A stretch of DNA of 64,000 nucleotides from JAQGMJ01 sp036498945. Lineage in GTDB: Bacteria > Pseudomonadota > Gammaproteobacteria > Burkholderiales > JAEUOS01. Under the pieces are notes generated by a model that saw only the letters and a list, made by a program, of their open reading frames with translations, did no database searches and was not told the origin of the DNA. A program made the translations under genes and the position numbers. The stretch lies in NCBI GenBank assembly GCA_036498945.1, contig DASYEQ010000124.1:1-64000 (forward strand). The letters run 5' to 3'. Positions 40,708 through 49,744 of the stretch are shown here, piece after piece (position 1 is the stretch's first letter; each line of letters begins with the position of its first letter).

Positions 40708-42534
40708 CTACTCCACCGTTACGCTCTTCGCCAGGTTCCTCGGCTTGTCCACATCGGTGCCGCGCGACGTCGCGGTATGGTACGCCAGCAGTTGCAGCGG
40801 CACCACGTGCAGGATGGGCGAGAGCGGCCCGTAGTGTTCCGGCATGCGGATGACGTGCAGGCCCTCGGCGGCGGCAATGTGGGTGTCGCTGTCGGCGAAC
40901 ACGTACAACTGGCCGCCGCGCGCGCGCACTTCCTGCATATTGCTCTTGAGCTTTTCCAATAGCGCGTCGTTGGGCGCGATGGTGACCACCGGCATCTGCT
41001 CGGTGACCAGCGCCAGCGGGCCGTGCTTGAGTTCGCCGGCGGGGTAGGCCTCGGCGTGGATGTAGGAAATTTCCTTGAGCTTGAGCGCGCCTTCCAGCGC
41101 GATCGGATAGTGCAGGCCGCGCCCCAGGAACAGCGCATTCTCCTTGCGCGTGAAGGCTTCGGCCCAGGCGATGATCTGCGGTTCCAGGGCCAGCACGGCG
41201 GAAAGCGCCTTCGGCAGGTGGCGCAGTTCCTTGATGTGCTTGGATTCGGCGACATCGTCCAGGCGGCCGCGCATTTTCGCCAGCACCAGGGTGAGCAGGA
41301 ACAACGCGGTGAGTTGTGTGGTGAAGGCCTTGGTGGAGGCGACGCCGATTTCCACCCCGGCGCGCGTCAGGTATTGCAGTTCGGTCTGGCGCACCATCGC
41401 GCTGGTGGCGACGTTGCAGATCGCCAGGGTGTGCTTGTGGCCGAGCGATTGCGCGTGCTTGAGCGCGGCCATGGTGTCGGCGGTCTCTCCCGATTGCGAA
41501 ATCACCACCACCAGCGCCTTCGGGTTGGGCACGCTGTCGCGGTAGCGGTATTCGCTGGCGATTTCCACCTGCGTGGGCACGCCGGCGATCGCCTCCAGCC
41601 AGTAGCGCGCGGTCATGCCTGAGTAGTAGCTGGTGCCGCAGGCGAGGATGTGGATCGCCTCGATGCCGCGAAACACCGCCTCGGCGTTTTCGCCGAAGAG
41701 ATCGGGCGCGATGCCTTCCACGCCTTCGAGGGTGTCGCCCACCACCTGCGGCTGCTCGAAGATTTCCTTTTGCATGTAGTGGCGATAGGGGCCGAGATCC
41801 ACCGCGTTGGAAGTGGCCTTGACGATGCGGATCTCGCGCTGCGCCGGCTTGCCGGCGGCATCGACGATGCGAAATCTGCCGCGCTCGATCTCCACCACGT
41901 CGCCTTCTTCGAGATAGCAGATGTGGTCGGTGGTGCCGACCAGCGCCATCGCATCGGAGGCGAGGAAGGTCTCGCCCTCCGACACACCCGCGCCCACGCC
42001 GAGCACCAGCGGGCTGCCGGCGCGCGCGCCGACAATCTTGTGCGGCTCATCCTTGGCAAACACTGCGATGGCGTAGGCACCGGTCAGGCGCTTGACCGCC
42101 GCGCGCACGGCCGCGAACAAATCGCCCTGGTAGACGGAGGCGATCAGGTGCGCGATCACCTCGGTGTCGGTCTGGCTCTCGAAGTTGTAACCCTTGCCCC
42201 GGAGTTCGCTGCGCAGCTCTTCGTAATTCTCGATGATGCCGTTGTGCACCACGGCCACGATGTCGGTGGAAAAGTGCGGGTGCGCGTTCACCGTGGCGGG
42301 CGCGCCGTGGGTCGCCCAGCGCGTATGCGCGATGCCGGTCAGGCCTTCGAAGTGATTCGTCTTCACCTGGCTGTCGAGGTCGGCGACGCGCGAAGTGCTG
42401 CGCGCGCGCTTCAGGCCGCCCGCATGCACGGCGACGCCGCAGGAGTCGTAGCCGCGGTATTCGAGGCGCTTCAGGCCTTCGAGCAGGATGGGGACGATAT
42501 CGCGGTCAGCGACGGCAGCAACAATTCCGCACAT
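40708..42534 (-). CDS. glmS: glutamine--fructose-6-phosphate aminotransferase
   Basis: A 608-residue GlmS, which makes glucosamine-6-phosphate from fructose-6-phosphate and glutamine for cell-wall and LPS synthesis. N-terminal glutaminase: catalytic Cys follows the start Met (MCGIVAAV), RLEYRGYDSCGVAV, HTRWATHG and NGIIENYEELR. Two SIS domains: ACGTSYYSG, SQSGETADTMAAL, VASTKAFTTQL and, in the second, GRGLHYPIALEGALKLKEISY, HAEAYPAGELKHGPLAL. The C-terminus NLAKSVTVE is the conserved ending. ATG 42534 follows AAAGGA. It is downstream of glmU by 33 bases in one operon. No glmS ribozyme is visible. Confidence 0.97.
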   Translation of the reverse strand: MCGIVAAVADRDIVPILLEGLKRLEYRGYDSCGVAVHAGGLKRARSTSRVADLDSQVKTNHFEGLTGIAHTRWATHGAPATVNAHPHFSTDIVAVVHNGIIENYEELRSELRGKGYNFESQTDTEVIAHLIASVYQGDLFAAVRAAVKRLTGAYAIAVFAKDEPHKIVGARAGSPLVLGVGAGVSEGETFLASDAMALVGTTDHICYLEEGDVVEIERGRFRIVDAAGKPAQREIRIVKATSNAVDLGPYRHYMQKEIFEQPQVVGDTLEGVEGIAPDLFGENAEAVFRGIEAIHILACGTSYYSGMTARYWLEAIAGVPTQVEIASEYRYRDSVPNPKALVVVISQSGETADTMAALKHAQSLGHKHTLAICNVATSAMVRQTELQYLTRAGVEIGVASTKAFTTQLTALFLLTLVLAKMRGRLDDVAESKHIKELRHLPKALSAVLALEPQIIAWAEAFTRKENALFLGRGLHYPIALEGALKLKEISYIHAEAYPAGELKHGPLALVTEQMPVVTIAPNDALLEKLKSNMQEVRARGGQLYVFADSDTHIAAAEGLHVIRMPEHYGPLSPILHVVPLQLLAYHTATSRGTDVDKPRNLAKSVTVE

Positions 42535-42567
42535 GGTGTGTCCTTTAGAAAAACAGTGGCTCGCGCC

Positions 42568-43977
<1,410 letters not shown>

Positions 43978-44103
43978 GGGGGGCGGACTCGGCTGACGTG
44001 CTTCGAGGCGGGGCGATGATTTTATCACCGGCTAAATGGCGAATTTGTGTCCGGGCGCACGGTTCGGCAAGGTAAACTGGCAGGCGTCCAGAAAGGGTCA
44101 GGC

Positions 44104-45030
44104 ATGCGGGTGGATGTGCGAGGGCGCCTGGTGGTTAAGCTTAGTCGGCAATCCGGGCAAAAACATGGCGGCGGCATCTGGCGGCGCGGCCTGGCGCTGG
44201 CCTTCGCCGCGCTGGCGCTCGCCGCATGCAGCACCCTTTCCACCGGCTACAACAACGCTCCCACGCTCCTCACCTGGTGGGCCGACAGCTATTTCGACCT
44301 CGACGGTGGCCAGGAAGACCTGCTGAAAGACCGCCTGCGGGCGCTACGCGCCTGGCATCGCACCCAACTGCCGGATTACGCGCGCGCCTTCGGCGAAGTG
44401 CAGCTGCGCCTGAACCGCACGGTGCAGCCGGAAGACGTGGCCTGGCTCTACGCCGAGTCGACCAAGCGCATGCGCCGCCTGGCCGAGCACGCCGCGCCGG
44501 ACGCGGCGCTCATCGCCACCCGCCTGCGCGCCGGCAACCTGGAGGCGCTGCGCCGCAAGCTGGAGAAAAACAACGCCGAGTTCGAGGACGACTACGTCAA
44601 CGCCGCCGCCGGGAAGCGCGCGGACAAGCGTTACGAGCGCGTGCTGAAGGAAGCCGAGCGCTGGTACGGTTCGTTCGACCGCGAGCAGAAAAAGCAGATC
44701 CGCGTGCTTACCGCGCGCCTGCCCACCGACCTGGCGCCGGTGCTGGCCGACCGCAAGCGGCGCCAGGCCGAATTGCTGGGGATTCTGGAAGACGCCTCCG
44801 CGCAGCGCGCGCCGACGGAGGAGATCGCGCGCCGCCTGCTGCGCTGGACCGATTACGAGCGGGGCCGCACGCCCGAATTCCAGGCCTACGCGCAAGCCTA
44901 CCGGCGCGAGGCCGAGCGCGTGTTCGCCGCCATCGCCAACCTCGCCACGCCTGAACAGCGCGAGACGGCGATCAAGAATGTCGGCGACTACATGGAGCAG
45001 TTCAACGCGCTGGCGGTGGCGGGGAACTAG
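44104..45030 (+). CDS. DUF6279-like lipoprotein
   Basis: A 308-residue lipoprotein divergent from glmU. The start at 44104 (AAAGGG site) gives a long basic N-region, then RRGLALAFAALALAAC with lipobox LAAC at about residue 40; an upstream ATG is possible. The mature part begins STLSTGYNNAPTLLTWWADSYFDLDGGQEDLLKDRL, the pattern of DUF6279 proteins, and is otherwise helical and rich in Arg, Ala and Glu, probably a bundle of long helices. Residue +2 is Ser, so outer-membrane sorting is expected. Function unknown; perhaps an envelope assembly factor. Confidence 0.8.
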   Translation: MRVDVRGRLVVKLSRQSGQKHGGGIWRRGLALAFAALALAACSTLSTGYNNAPTLLTWWADSYFDLDGGQEDLLKDRLRALRAWHRTQLPDYARAFGEVQLRLNRTVQPEDVAWLYAESTKRMRRLAEHAAPDAALIATRLRAGNLEALRRKLEKNNAEFEDDYVNAAAGKRADKRYERVLKEAERWYGSFDREQKKQIRVLTARLPTDLAPVLADRKRRQAELLGILEDASAQRAPTEEIARRLLRWTDYERGRTPEFQAYAQAYRREAERVFAAIANLATPEQRETAIKNVGDYMEQFNALAVAGN

Positions 45031-45061
45031 GCGGCCGGAGAATCCGCCGGCGCGCCGCTTT

Positions 45062-46147
45062 TTAAGTCCGCGCGAAGCGGATCACGCCGTCGCTCTCAAG
45101 CGCAGGCGCCAACTTGCCCTCGTCGCGCAGGTAATGCAGGTGCGCCAGGGTCTCGCCCACCGCAAACACGGTCTGGTGCGCATCCAGCGCCCGCTTGAAC
45201 ATCACCGGAATGATGTCGGCCGCCGATTTCGGCGTGGCGCAGGCTTCCAGGGTCTCCGCCAGGCGCTCGTGGTGGTGCGTGGTCAACTGGCGCACGCGCT
45301 CGCGCGCGCCGCGGAACAGGCGCCCGTGCGAAGGCAACACCAGCACATCTTCCGGCAGCGCGGCGTAGGCCTGGAGCGCCTCCAGGAAATCGCGCACCGG
45401 GCTGGCGTGCGGCTCGTTGGGCCAGACGCCGACGTTGGTGGAAATGCGCGGCAGCAGCATGTCGCCGGAGATCACGATATTGAGGTCGTCACAGTAGAGT
45501 GACGCGTGTTCGTTTGAGTGCCCGTAGCCGACGAATACGCGCCAGCCGCGCCCGCCGATGGACAGCATCTCGCCGGCGCGCATGCGCACGTACTGCGTGG
45601 GCACCGCCGGCACCAGGTTGTGATAGTAGGACTTGCGGTTTTGCGCGATCTCTTCCAGCAGGCCGCCGGCGACGCCGTGACGGCGGAAGTGCGCGGTCTG
45701 GCTGTCGTTGTCGAAGCCGGGGATGGCGCCGTCGCTCATGATGTGCGCCCAGAAATACTCCCCGGCGGTGGCGGTGGTGAGGCAATGCGCGGCGGCGTAG
45801 CGCTCGCAGATCCAGGCGGCGTTGCCGACGTGGTCCGGGTGGGCGTGGGTGAGGATCACGCGCTTGATCGGCAGCCCTTCGAGGTGGCTGGCGAAAATCG
45901 TCTCCCAGGCGGCGCGCGTCGGCTCCAGGGCGACGCCGGTGTCCACCAGCGTCCAGCAATCGGCGCCATCGATGCGGTCGCGGATCAGCCACAGGTTGAT
46001 GTGGTCGAGCGCGAAGGGCAGCGACATGCGCACCCAGAAAATACCCTCGGCCACCGCGCGCACTTCGCCGGGCGCGGGGGTGTCGGCAAAGGGATAAGTC
46101 AGGAGCGCTTCTTCCGGGCGTTCCTTTTTCGCGGGTACGGCAGCCAT
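45062..46147 (-). CDS. metallo-beta-lactamase-fold hydrolase linked to a LiuR-like operator
   Basis: A 361-residue cytosolic MBL-fold protein. Metal motif LTHAHPDHVGNA (His101, His103, Asp105, His106), then VGYGHSNEHASLYC, ISGDMLLPRIS and LPSHGRLFRG. The C-terminal helical part (RALDAHQTVFAVGETLAHLHYL) is like LACTB2/BaeB-type proteins that hydrolyse thioesters or nucleic acids. It is divergent from the MerR regulator gene; its ATG at 46147 lies only 14 bases from the LiuR-like operator, so a CoA thioester of the leucine or acyl-CoA pathway is a likely substrate (inference). The ribosome-binding site is absent, consistent with a leaderless or very short leader transcript. Confidence 0.82.
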   Translation of the reverse strand: MAAVPAKKERPEEALLTYPFADTPAPGEVRAVAEGIFWVRMSLPFALDHINLWLIRDRIDGADCWTLVDTGVALEPTRAAWETIFASHLEGLPIKRVILTHAHPDHVGNAAWICERYAAAHCLTTATAGEYFWAHIMSDGAIPGFDNDSQTAHFRRHGVAGGLLEEIAQNRKSYYHNLVPAVPTQYVRMRAGEMLSIGGRGWRVFVGYGHSNEHASLYCDDLNIVISGDMLLPRISTNVGVWPNEPHASPVRDFLEALQAYAALPEDVLVLPSHGRLFRGARERVRQLTTHHHERLAETLEACATPKSAADIIPVMFKRALDAHQTVFAVGETLAHLHYLRDEGKLAPALESDGVIRFART

Positions 46148-46160
46148 TTGCTAAACTTCC

Positions 46161-46180
46161 CGTTTACGTAAACGTCAATT
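46161..46180. promoter_or_regulatory. LiuR-like palindromic operator, site 1
   Basis: CGTTTACGTAAACG (46161-46174) is a perfect 14-bp palindrome between the divergent MBL-fold and MerR genes. Read on the reverse strand, the 20 bases AATTGACGTTTACGTAAACG are identical to site 2 at 49176-49195. TTGACG in it could serve as a -35 toward the MBL gene, but the matching -10 (TTTAGC) would abut the ATG. Confidence 0.65.
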
Positions 46181-46246
46181 GCTAATTGCGTATTGTCTCA
46201 CGCCGGTCTGCACCGCCGGCTCGGCTTTGCGCGCGGAAAGCGGCCC

Positions 46247-46660
46247 TTGGCCCCGACCTACACCATCACCGAGCTGGCGCGCGAATTCGATATCACCCCG
46301 CGCGCCATCCGCTTCTACGAAGACCAGGGCCTGCTCGCGCCCACCCGCGAGACCGGCAAGAGCGGCACGGCGCGCAACCGCGTCTATTCCGCGCGCGACC
46401 GGGCACGCCTGAAGCTCACCTTGAGAGGAAAGCGTCTCGGATTGGCGCTCTCGGAGGTGAAGGAGCTGCTCGACATGTACGAGAGCCCGAAGGACGAGTC
46501 GGCGCAGAACGCGCGCTTTCTCGAGGTACTGGGGCGGCACCGCGCCACGCTTGAGCAGCAGCGCGAAGACATCGAGATACAGCTCAAGGAAGTGATGGCC
46601 TTCGAGGCGCAATGCCGCAAGAAGATGGCCGAGGCCAAGGGCGCGCGCAAGGCGGCCTGA
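46247..46660 (+). CDS. liuR: MerR-family regulator, LiuR-like
   Basis: A 137-residue MerR regulator. The helix-turn-helix is YTITELAREFDITPRAIRFY, then EDQGLLAPTRETGK and VYSARDRARLKLTLRGKRLG, followed by LSEVKELLDMYESPKDE and a C-terminal dimerisation helix. There are no metal-binding cysteines in the C-terminal part. This is the LiuR subgroup, which represses leucine/isovalerate and acyl-CoA catabolic genes. Start: TTG 46247 is preceded by GGAAAG at 6 bases; TTG 46193 would add 18 residues unlike the family. Its palindrome is repeated before the thioesterase/isovaleryl-CoA dehydrogenase genes. Confidence 0.82.
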   Translation: MAPTYTITELAREFDITPRAIRFYEDQGLLAPTRETGKSGTARNRVYSARDRARLKLTLRGKRLGLALSEVKELLDMYESPKDESAQNARFLEVLGRHRATLEQQREDIEIQLKEVMAFEAQCRKKMAEAKGARKAA

Positions 46661-46776
46661 GCAGGGGCATGCGGCCGCCCGGGCCGCATGAGAATTGCGC
46701 ATGCGAAATCGGCGCAAACCTCGTTTGTGCAGGGGCGGGGCTTCGCTTCTAATCGGCGCATCGCCGCGCATGCGGC

Positions 46777-48009
46777 ATGTCTCCCGAAAATCCGATGAGT
46801 CTGGATGCGAAGCGCGGGCATGGCCTGCTGTTGTTCGTGGTGTGCGGCGGCCTGATCATGGGCGCGAGCATGGGCGTGCGCCACGTGCAGGGCCTGTTCC
46901 TGCTGCCGATGACGGTCGAGGGGCATTTTTCCCGCGAGGCGTTCGCCTTCGCCATCGCCTGCCAGAACCTGCTCTGGGGCCTGACGCAGCCCATCGTCGG
47001 CATGCTGGCCGATCGCTACGGCAGTGCGAAAGTGCTGGTGGGCGGGCTCTTCGCCTATGCGCTGGGGCTGTGGGGCATGAGCACGGCGGGCACACCCGCG
47101 GAACTGACGTTTTATGCCGGCCTGATGATCGGCGCCGGGCTTTCCGGCACCACCTTCGGCGTGGTCTACGGCGTGCTCTCGCGCCTGGCACCCCTGCAGG
47201 CGCGCGGCTGGGTGCTGGGGCTGGCGGGCGCTTTAGGCGGGCTGGGGCAGTTCGTCATGGTGCCGGTGGCGCATGAACTGATCGATGGCGTGGGCGTGGC
47301 CGCCGCCTTCGTCGTGCTGGCCTGCATGCTGGTATTGCTGCTGCCGGCGGCGGTGATGCTGCGAGAAGGCGAGGCGAAGACGGGCGGCGGGCAATCGATG
47401 GGGGCGGCGCTACGCGAAGCGTTCGCGCATCGCGGCTTCTGGCTGCTCAACGCCGGCTTTCTCGCCTGCGGGTTCCAGCTGGCGTTCGTCGCCACGCACC
47501 TGCCGGCATACCTGCTCGACCATGGCCTCACGGCGCGCCACGCCACCATCGGCCTGGCGCTGATCGCGTTTGCCAATGTGTTCGGCACCTATGTGTGCGG
47601 CGTGCTGGGCGCGCGAGCGCGGCGCAAGCATCTGCTGGCCGTGCTTTACCTGGTGCGCGCGGCGACGATGGCCCTGTTCGTACTGCTGCCGCTGTCGCCG
47701 CTCACGCTCTACGTGTTTTGCGCGGTGATGGGATTCCTCTGGCTGGGCACCGTGCCTTTGACCAACGGCATCGTCGCGCAGGTGTTCGGCGTGCGCTACC
47801 TCGGCACGCTATTCGGCTTTGTGTTTTTCGGCCACCAGTTGGGGGCGTTTTTCGGCGTCTGGCTGGGCGGGGTGCTGTACGAGCACACCCATTCGTACAA
47901 CTGGCTGTGGGCCGGGTCGGTGGTGCTGGGGGTGCTGGCGGCTTTCCTGCACTGGCCGATCGATGATCGCGAGATCGCGCGGCCGGGGCTGCGCGCGGCG
48001 GCGGCCTGA
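46777..48009 (+). CDS. MFS transporter
   Basis: A 410-residue major facilitator protein with about 12 transmembrane segments. The start MSLDAKRGHGLLLFVVCGGL gives the first helix; ATG 46777 or ATG 46795 is possible, neither with a good ribosome-binding site. Segments IMGASMGVRHVQGLFLLPMT, GLTQPIVGMLADRYGSAKVLV (loop 2-3 motif), GAGLSGTTFGVVYGVLSRLA and YLGTLFGFVFFGHQLGAFFGV are typical of the OFA/monocarboxylate-like MFS group found in proteobacteria. A role in organic-acid transport is possible. It is downstream of the MerR gene by 116 bases on the same strand. Confidence 0.85.
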   Translation: MSPENPMSLDAKRGHGLLLFVVCGGLIMGASMGVRHVQGLFLLPMTVEGHFSREAFAFAIACQNLLWGLTQPIVGMLADRYGSAKVLVGGLFAYALGLWGMSTAGTPAELTFYAGLMIGAGLSGTTFGVVYGVLSRLAPLQARGWVLGLAGALGGLGQFVMVPVAHELIDGVGVAAAFVVLACMLVLLLPAAVMLREGEAKTGGGQSMGAALREAFAHRGFWLLNAGFLACGFQLAFVATHLPAYLLDHGLTARHATIGLALIAFANVFGTYVCGVLGARARRKHLLAVLYLVRAATMALFVLLPLSPLTLYVFCAVMGFLWLGTVPLTNGIVAQVFGVRYLGTLFGFVFFGHQLGAFFGVWLGGVLYEHTHSYNWLWAGSVVLGVLAAFLHWPIDDREIARPGLRAAAA

Positions 48010-48027
48010 GGCCGGCGTTGCGCGGAG

Positions 48028-48456
48028 TCAGGCGCGCGGCAGCGGCAGTTCGGTCAGCGGGAGCAGGCGCGAATCCTCGACGGCAGCGGCGCGATGGCCG
48101 AGGCCGGCCAGATAGGCCGGGTCGCCGGCAAAGGCCATGAAGGCGGCCAGGCTCTTCTGGCGCACCAGCATGGCGACGTCCCAGCGTTCTTCCGGCGGCC
48201 CGATCAGGAAGGTGTCGCCGGCGCCGAGGAACAGCAGGTCGCCGCCGCTGGCGCGCAAATGCGGCAAGGCGTGGTCGATATAGCGCCGGTAGGCGGCGGC
48301 GCCGCTGATCGGGGTAGGTGGCGCGAGATCGGGGTGCGCTGTGTAATCCGCCTGCGCGCGCAGGCGCAGTAGGTTCAGCATCACCACTTCGCCGGTGAGG
48401 CCGCGTTGCCACAGGGCGCGCCCGGCTTGCTGCGTGGGTTCGAGATAGGCGGGCAT
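48028..48456 (-). CDS. DUF1330-like protein (dimeric alpha/beta-barrel fold)
   Basis: A 142-residue protein, second gene of the DUF2239 operon. GEVVMLNLLRLRAQADY, GGDLLFLGAGDTFLIGPPEERWDVAMLVRQKS and AFMAFAGDPAYLAGLGHRAAAVEDSRLLPL match DUF1330/ferredoxin-like proteins, in which two chains form a barrel and often bind small hydrophobic molecules. No catalytic residues can be named. GAGGTG lies upstream of ATG 48456, and the gap to the DUF2239 stop is 10 bases, so the two are translated together. It may be the effector or sensor half of the pair. Confidence 0.75.
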   Translation of the reverse strand: MPAYLEPTQQAGRALWQRGLTGEVVMLNLLRLRAQADYTAHPDLAPPTPISGAAAYRRYIDHALPHLRASGGDLLFLGAGDTFLIGPPEERWDVAMLVRQKSLAAFMAFAGDPAYLAGLGHRAAAVEDSRLLPLTELPLPRA

Positions 48457-48466
48457 GGCGTACACC

Positions 48467-49069
48467 TCAGGCGGCCTGCGCCAGGCGCAAGGCGTAGTCC
48501 CGCAGGTCGGCGGGCCAGGCCGCCATGCGCTGCGCGAATCCCGGCAGGTCGCCGGCAAACAAGGCGCGCGTGGCTTCCTCGAAGCCGGCCAGGTTGCCGG
48601 CAATCGCGGACATGAAGCGGTAGGCAGCCTCGCGGGCGTTGCGGGCGCGGTCGCCCTCCGTACCCTGCTTGCGCGCGGCTTCGACCAGCTTGCGCAGTGC
48701 CACCGAGGCGCCGCCGGGCTGGGCGGCGAGCCAGTCCCAGTGGCGCGGCAGCAGGGTGACTTCGCGCGCCACCACACCCAGCTTGGGGCGGCCGGGGCCA
48801 CGTGCGGTAGTTTCGGGTGCCAGCCCCGGTGTTTCGTGTGAGCGCTCGCTATCCGGAATGGGTACCCTGGAAAGCACTGCACTAGTATCGCCGTGCAAAT
48901 CCAAGTCGATCTGCCGGCCGTCTTCGTCGGCGAAAATCAGCAGGGCGCCGGCCTCGGTAGATGCGGTTTGGCTGGCCTCGTGGGCGCGCAAGGCGACTTC
49001 GGGCAAGGGACCGGCGGCCAAGCGGCGGTGGCCGAGGAAGGCGGTAAAGGCGGGGGTGGAGCTGGTCAT
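48467..49069 (-). CDS. DUF2239-family protein with a possible ribbon-helix-helix segment
   Basis: A 200-residue protein. N-terminal 1-85: FTAFLGHRRLAAGPLPEVAL, LIFADEDGRQIDLDLHGD, a small mixed alpha/beta part. After a linker with GRPKLGVVAREVTLLPRHWD comes a segment (about 95-140) that can be read as beta strand (VAREVTLL), helix (PRHWDWLAAQ), turn (PGG), helix (ASVALRKLVEAARK): the order of ribbon-helix-helix repressors. The C-terminal part is helical (AYRFMSAIAGNLAGFEEATR). This family has no established function that I know. The promoter just upstream has two operator copies, so autorepression by this protein is a natural hypothesis. First gene of the operon with DUF1330. Confidence 0.78.
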   Translation of the reverse strand: MTSSTPAFTAFLGHRRLAAGPLPEVALRAHEASQTASTEAGALLIFADEDGRQIDLDLHGDTSAVLSRVPIPDSERSHETPGLAPETTARGPGRPKLGVVAREVTLLPRHWDWLAAQPGGASVALRKLVEAARKQGTEGDRARNAREAAYRFMSAIAGNLAGFEEATRALFAGDLPGFAQRMAAWPADLRDYALRLAQAA

Positions 49070-49096
49070 GGCGGGGCTTTCAGAATCGATGTTTGC

Positions 49097-49141
49097 ATTT
49101 TACCCGGATAAAATTAACTGTCAATATCATCCGGGTAAAAT
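49097..49141 (-). promoter_or_regulatory. sigma-70 promoter of DUF2239-DUF1330 with two 18-bp operators
   Basis: On the reverse strand, TTGACA (49124-49119), a 16-base spacer and TAAAAT (49102-49097) form a near-consensus promoter, 28 bases before ATG 49069. ATTTTACCCGGATAAAAT (49097-49114) is palindromic and covers the -10 and spacer. A second copy on the reverse strand, ATTTTACCCGGATGATAT (49141-49124), touches the -35. Together they form a 13-bp perfect inverted repeat; centres are 27 bases apart. This is the arrangement of a strongly repressed promoter. Confidence 0.75.
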
Positions 49142-49175
49142 ATCTTATCGATTGCCCCCGAATGCATCGCCGTCA

Positions 49176-49206
49176 AATTGACGTTTACGTAAACGTAAAG
49201 TAAATT
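49176..49206 (+). promoter_or_regulatory. LiuR-like operator, site 2, overlapping a sigma-70 promoter
   Basis: ACGTTTACGTAAACGT (49181-49196) is a perfect 16-bp palindrome. TTGACG (49178-49183), a 17-base spacer and TAAATT (49201-49206) form a promoter whose spacer is filled by the palindrome, the MerR mode of control. The thioesterase ATG is at 49213, so the transcript would start at or within a few bases of the codon (leaderless). Confidence 0.7.
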
Positions 49207-49212
49207 TGGCTG

Positions 49213-49713
49213 ATGTCTACCCAACCCGGCGCCGCTTCCGCGGCCTCCTTCGTCTCGCCCGATCCCGATTTCGACGCCAAGGTGCGCGGCAGTTTCGCGC
49301 GCCAGGCGGCGATGAACCTGATCGGCGCGCGCCTGTCCGAACTTGCGCCCGGCCATTGCGAACTGCGCCTGCCGTTTCGCGACGACCTGACGCAGCAGCA
49401 CGGTTTCATCCACGGCGGCATCGTCGGCATGATCGCGGACTCGGCCTGCGGCTACGCCGGTTACTCGATGATGCCGCCCGGCGGTTCCGTGCTCACCGTC
49501 GAGTACAAGATCAATATGCTCGCCCCCGCGCAAGGCGAGGAAATCGTGGCGCGCGGCCGCGTGATCAAGCCCGGGCGCACGCTGGTGATTACGCAGTGCG
49601 AAGTGTTCGCCGTGCAGGGTGGCGCGGAAAAACTGGCGGCGGTGATGCAGCAGACCCTGATGGTGATGCACGGCCGCAGCGATCACGCAACCGGGCAGGC
49701 CGCGCGACAATAA
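49213..49713 (+). CDS. PaaI-family hotdog thioesterase
   Basis: A 166-residue hotdog-fold acyl-CoA thioesterase. The active region is FRDDLTQQHGFIHGGIVGMI, then ADSACGYAGYSMMPPGGSVLTVEYKINML and VIKPGRTLVITQCEVFAV. The HGG turn and following acidic residue are the PaaI catalytic region. It probably relieves CoA trapped in acyl-CoA intermediates. It is the first gene after the LiuR-like operator and lies 31 bases before isovaleryl-CoA dehydrogenase, so it belongs to the leucine-degradation unit. There is no Shine-Dalgarno sequence in the six bases between -10 and ATG. Confidence 0.88.
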   Translation: MSTQPGAASAASFVSPDPDFDAKVRGSFARQAAMNLIGARLSELAPGHCELRLPFRDDLTQQHGFIHGGIVGMIADSACGYAGYSMMPPGGSVLTVEYKINMLAPAQGEEIVARGRVIKPGRTLVITQCEVFAVQGGAEKLAAVMQQTLMVMHGRSDHATGQAARQ

Positions 49714-49744
49714 GCGCGGTACCGCGCGTCTGAAGGAGAAACCC

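Noticed and set aside
42535..42567. glmS ribozyme or riboswitch in the glmU-glmS gap
   Set aside because: The gap is only 33 bases, far too short, and glmS ribozymes are a Gram-positive feature.
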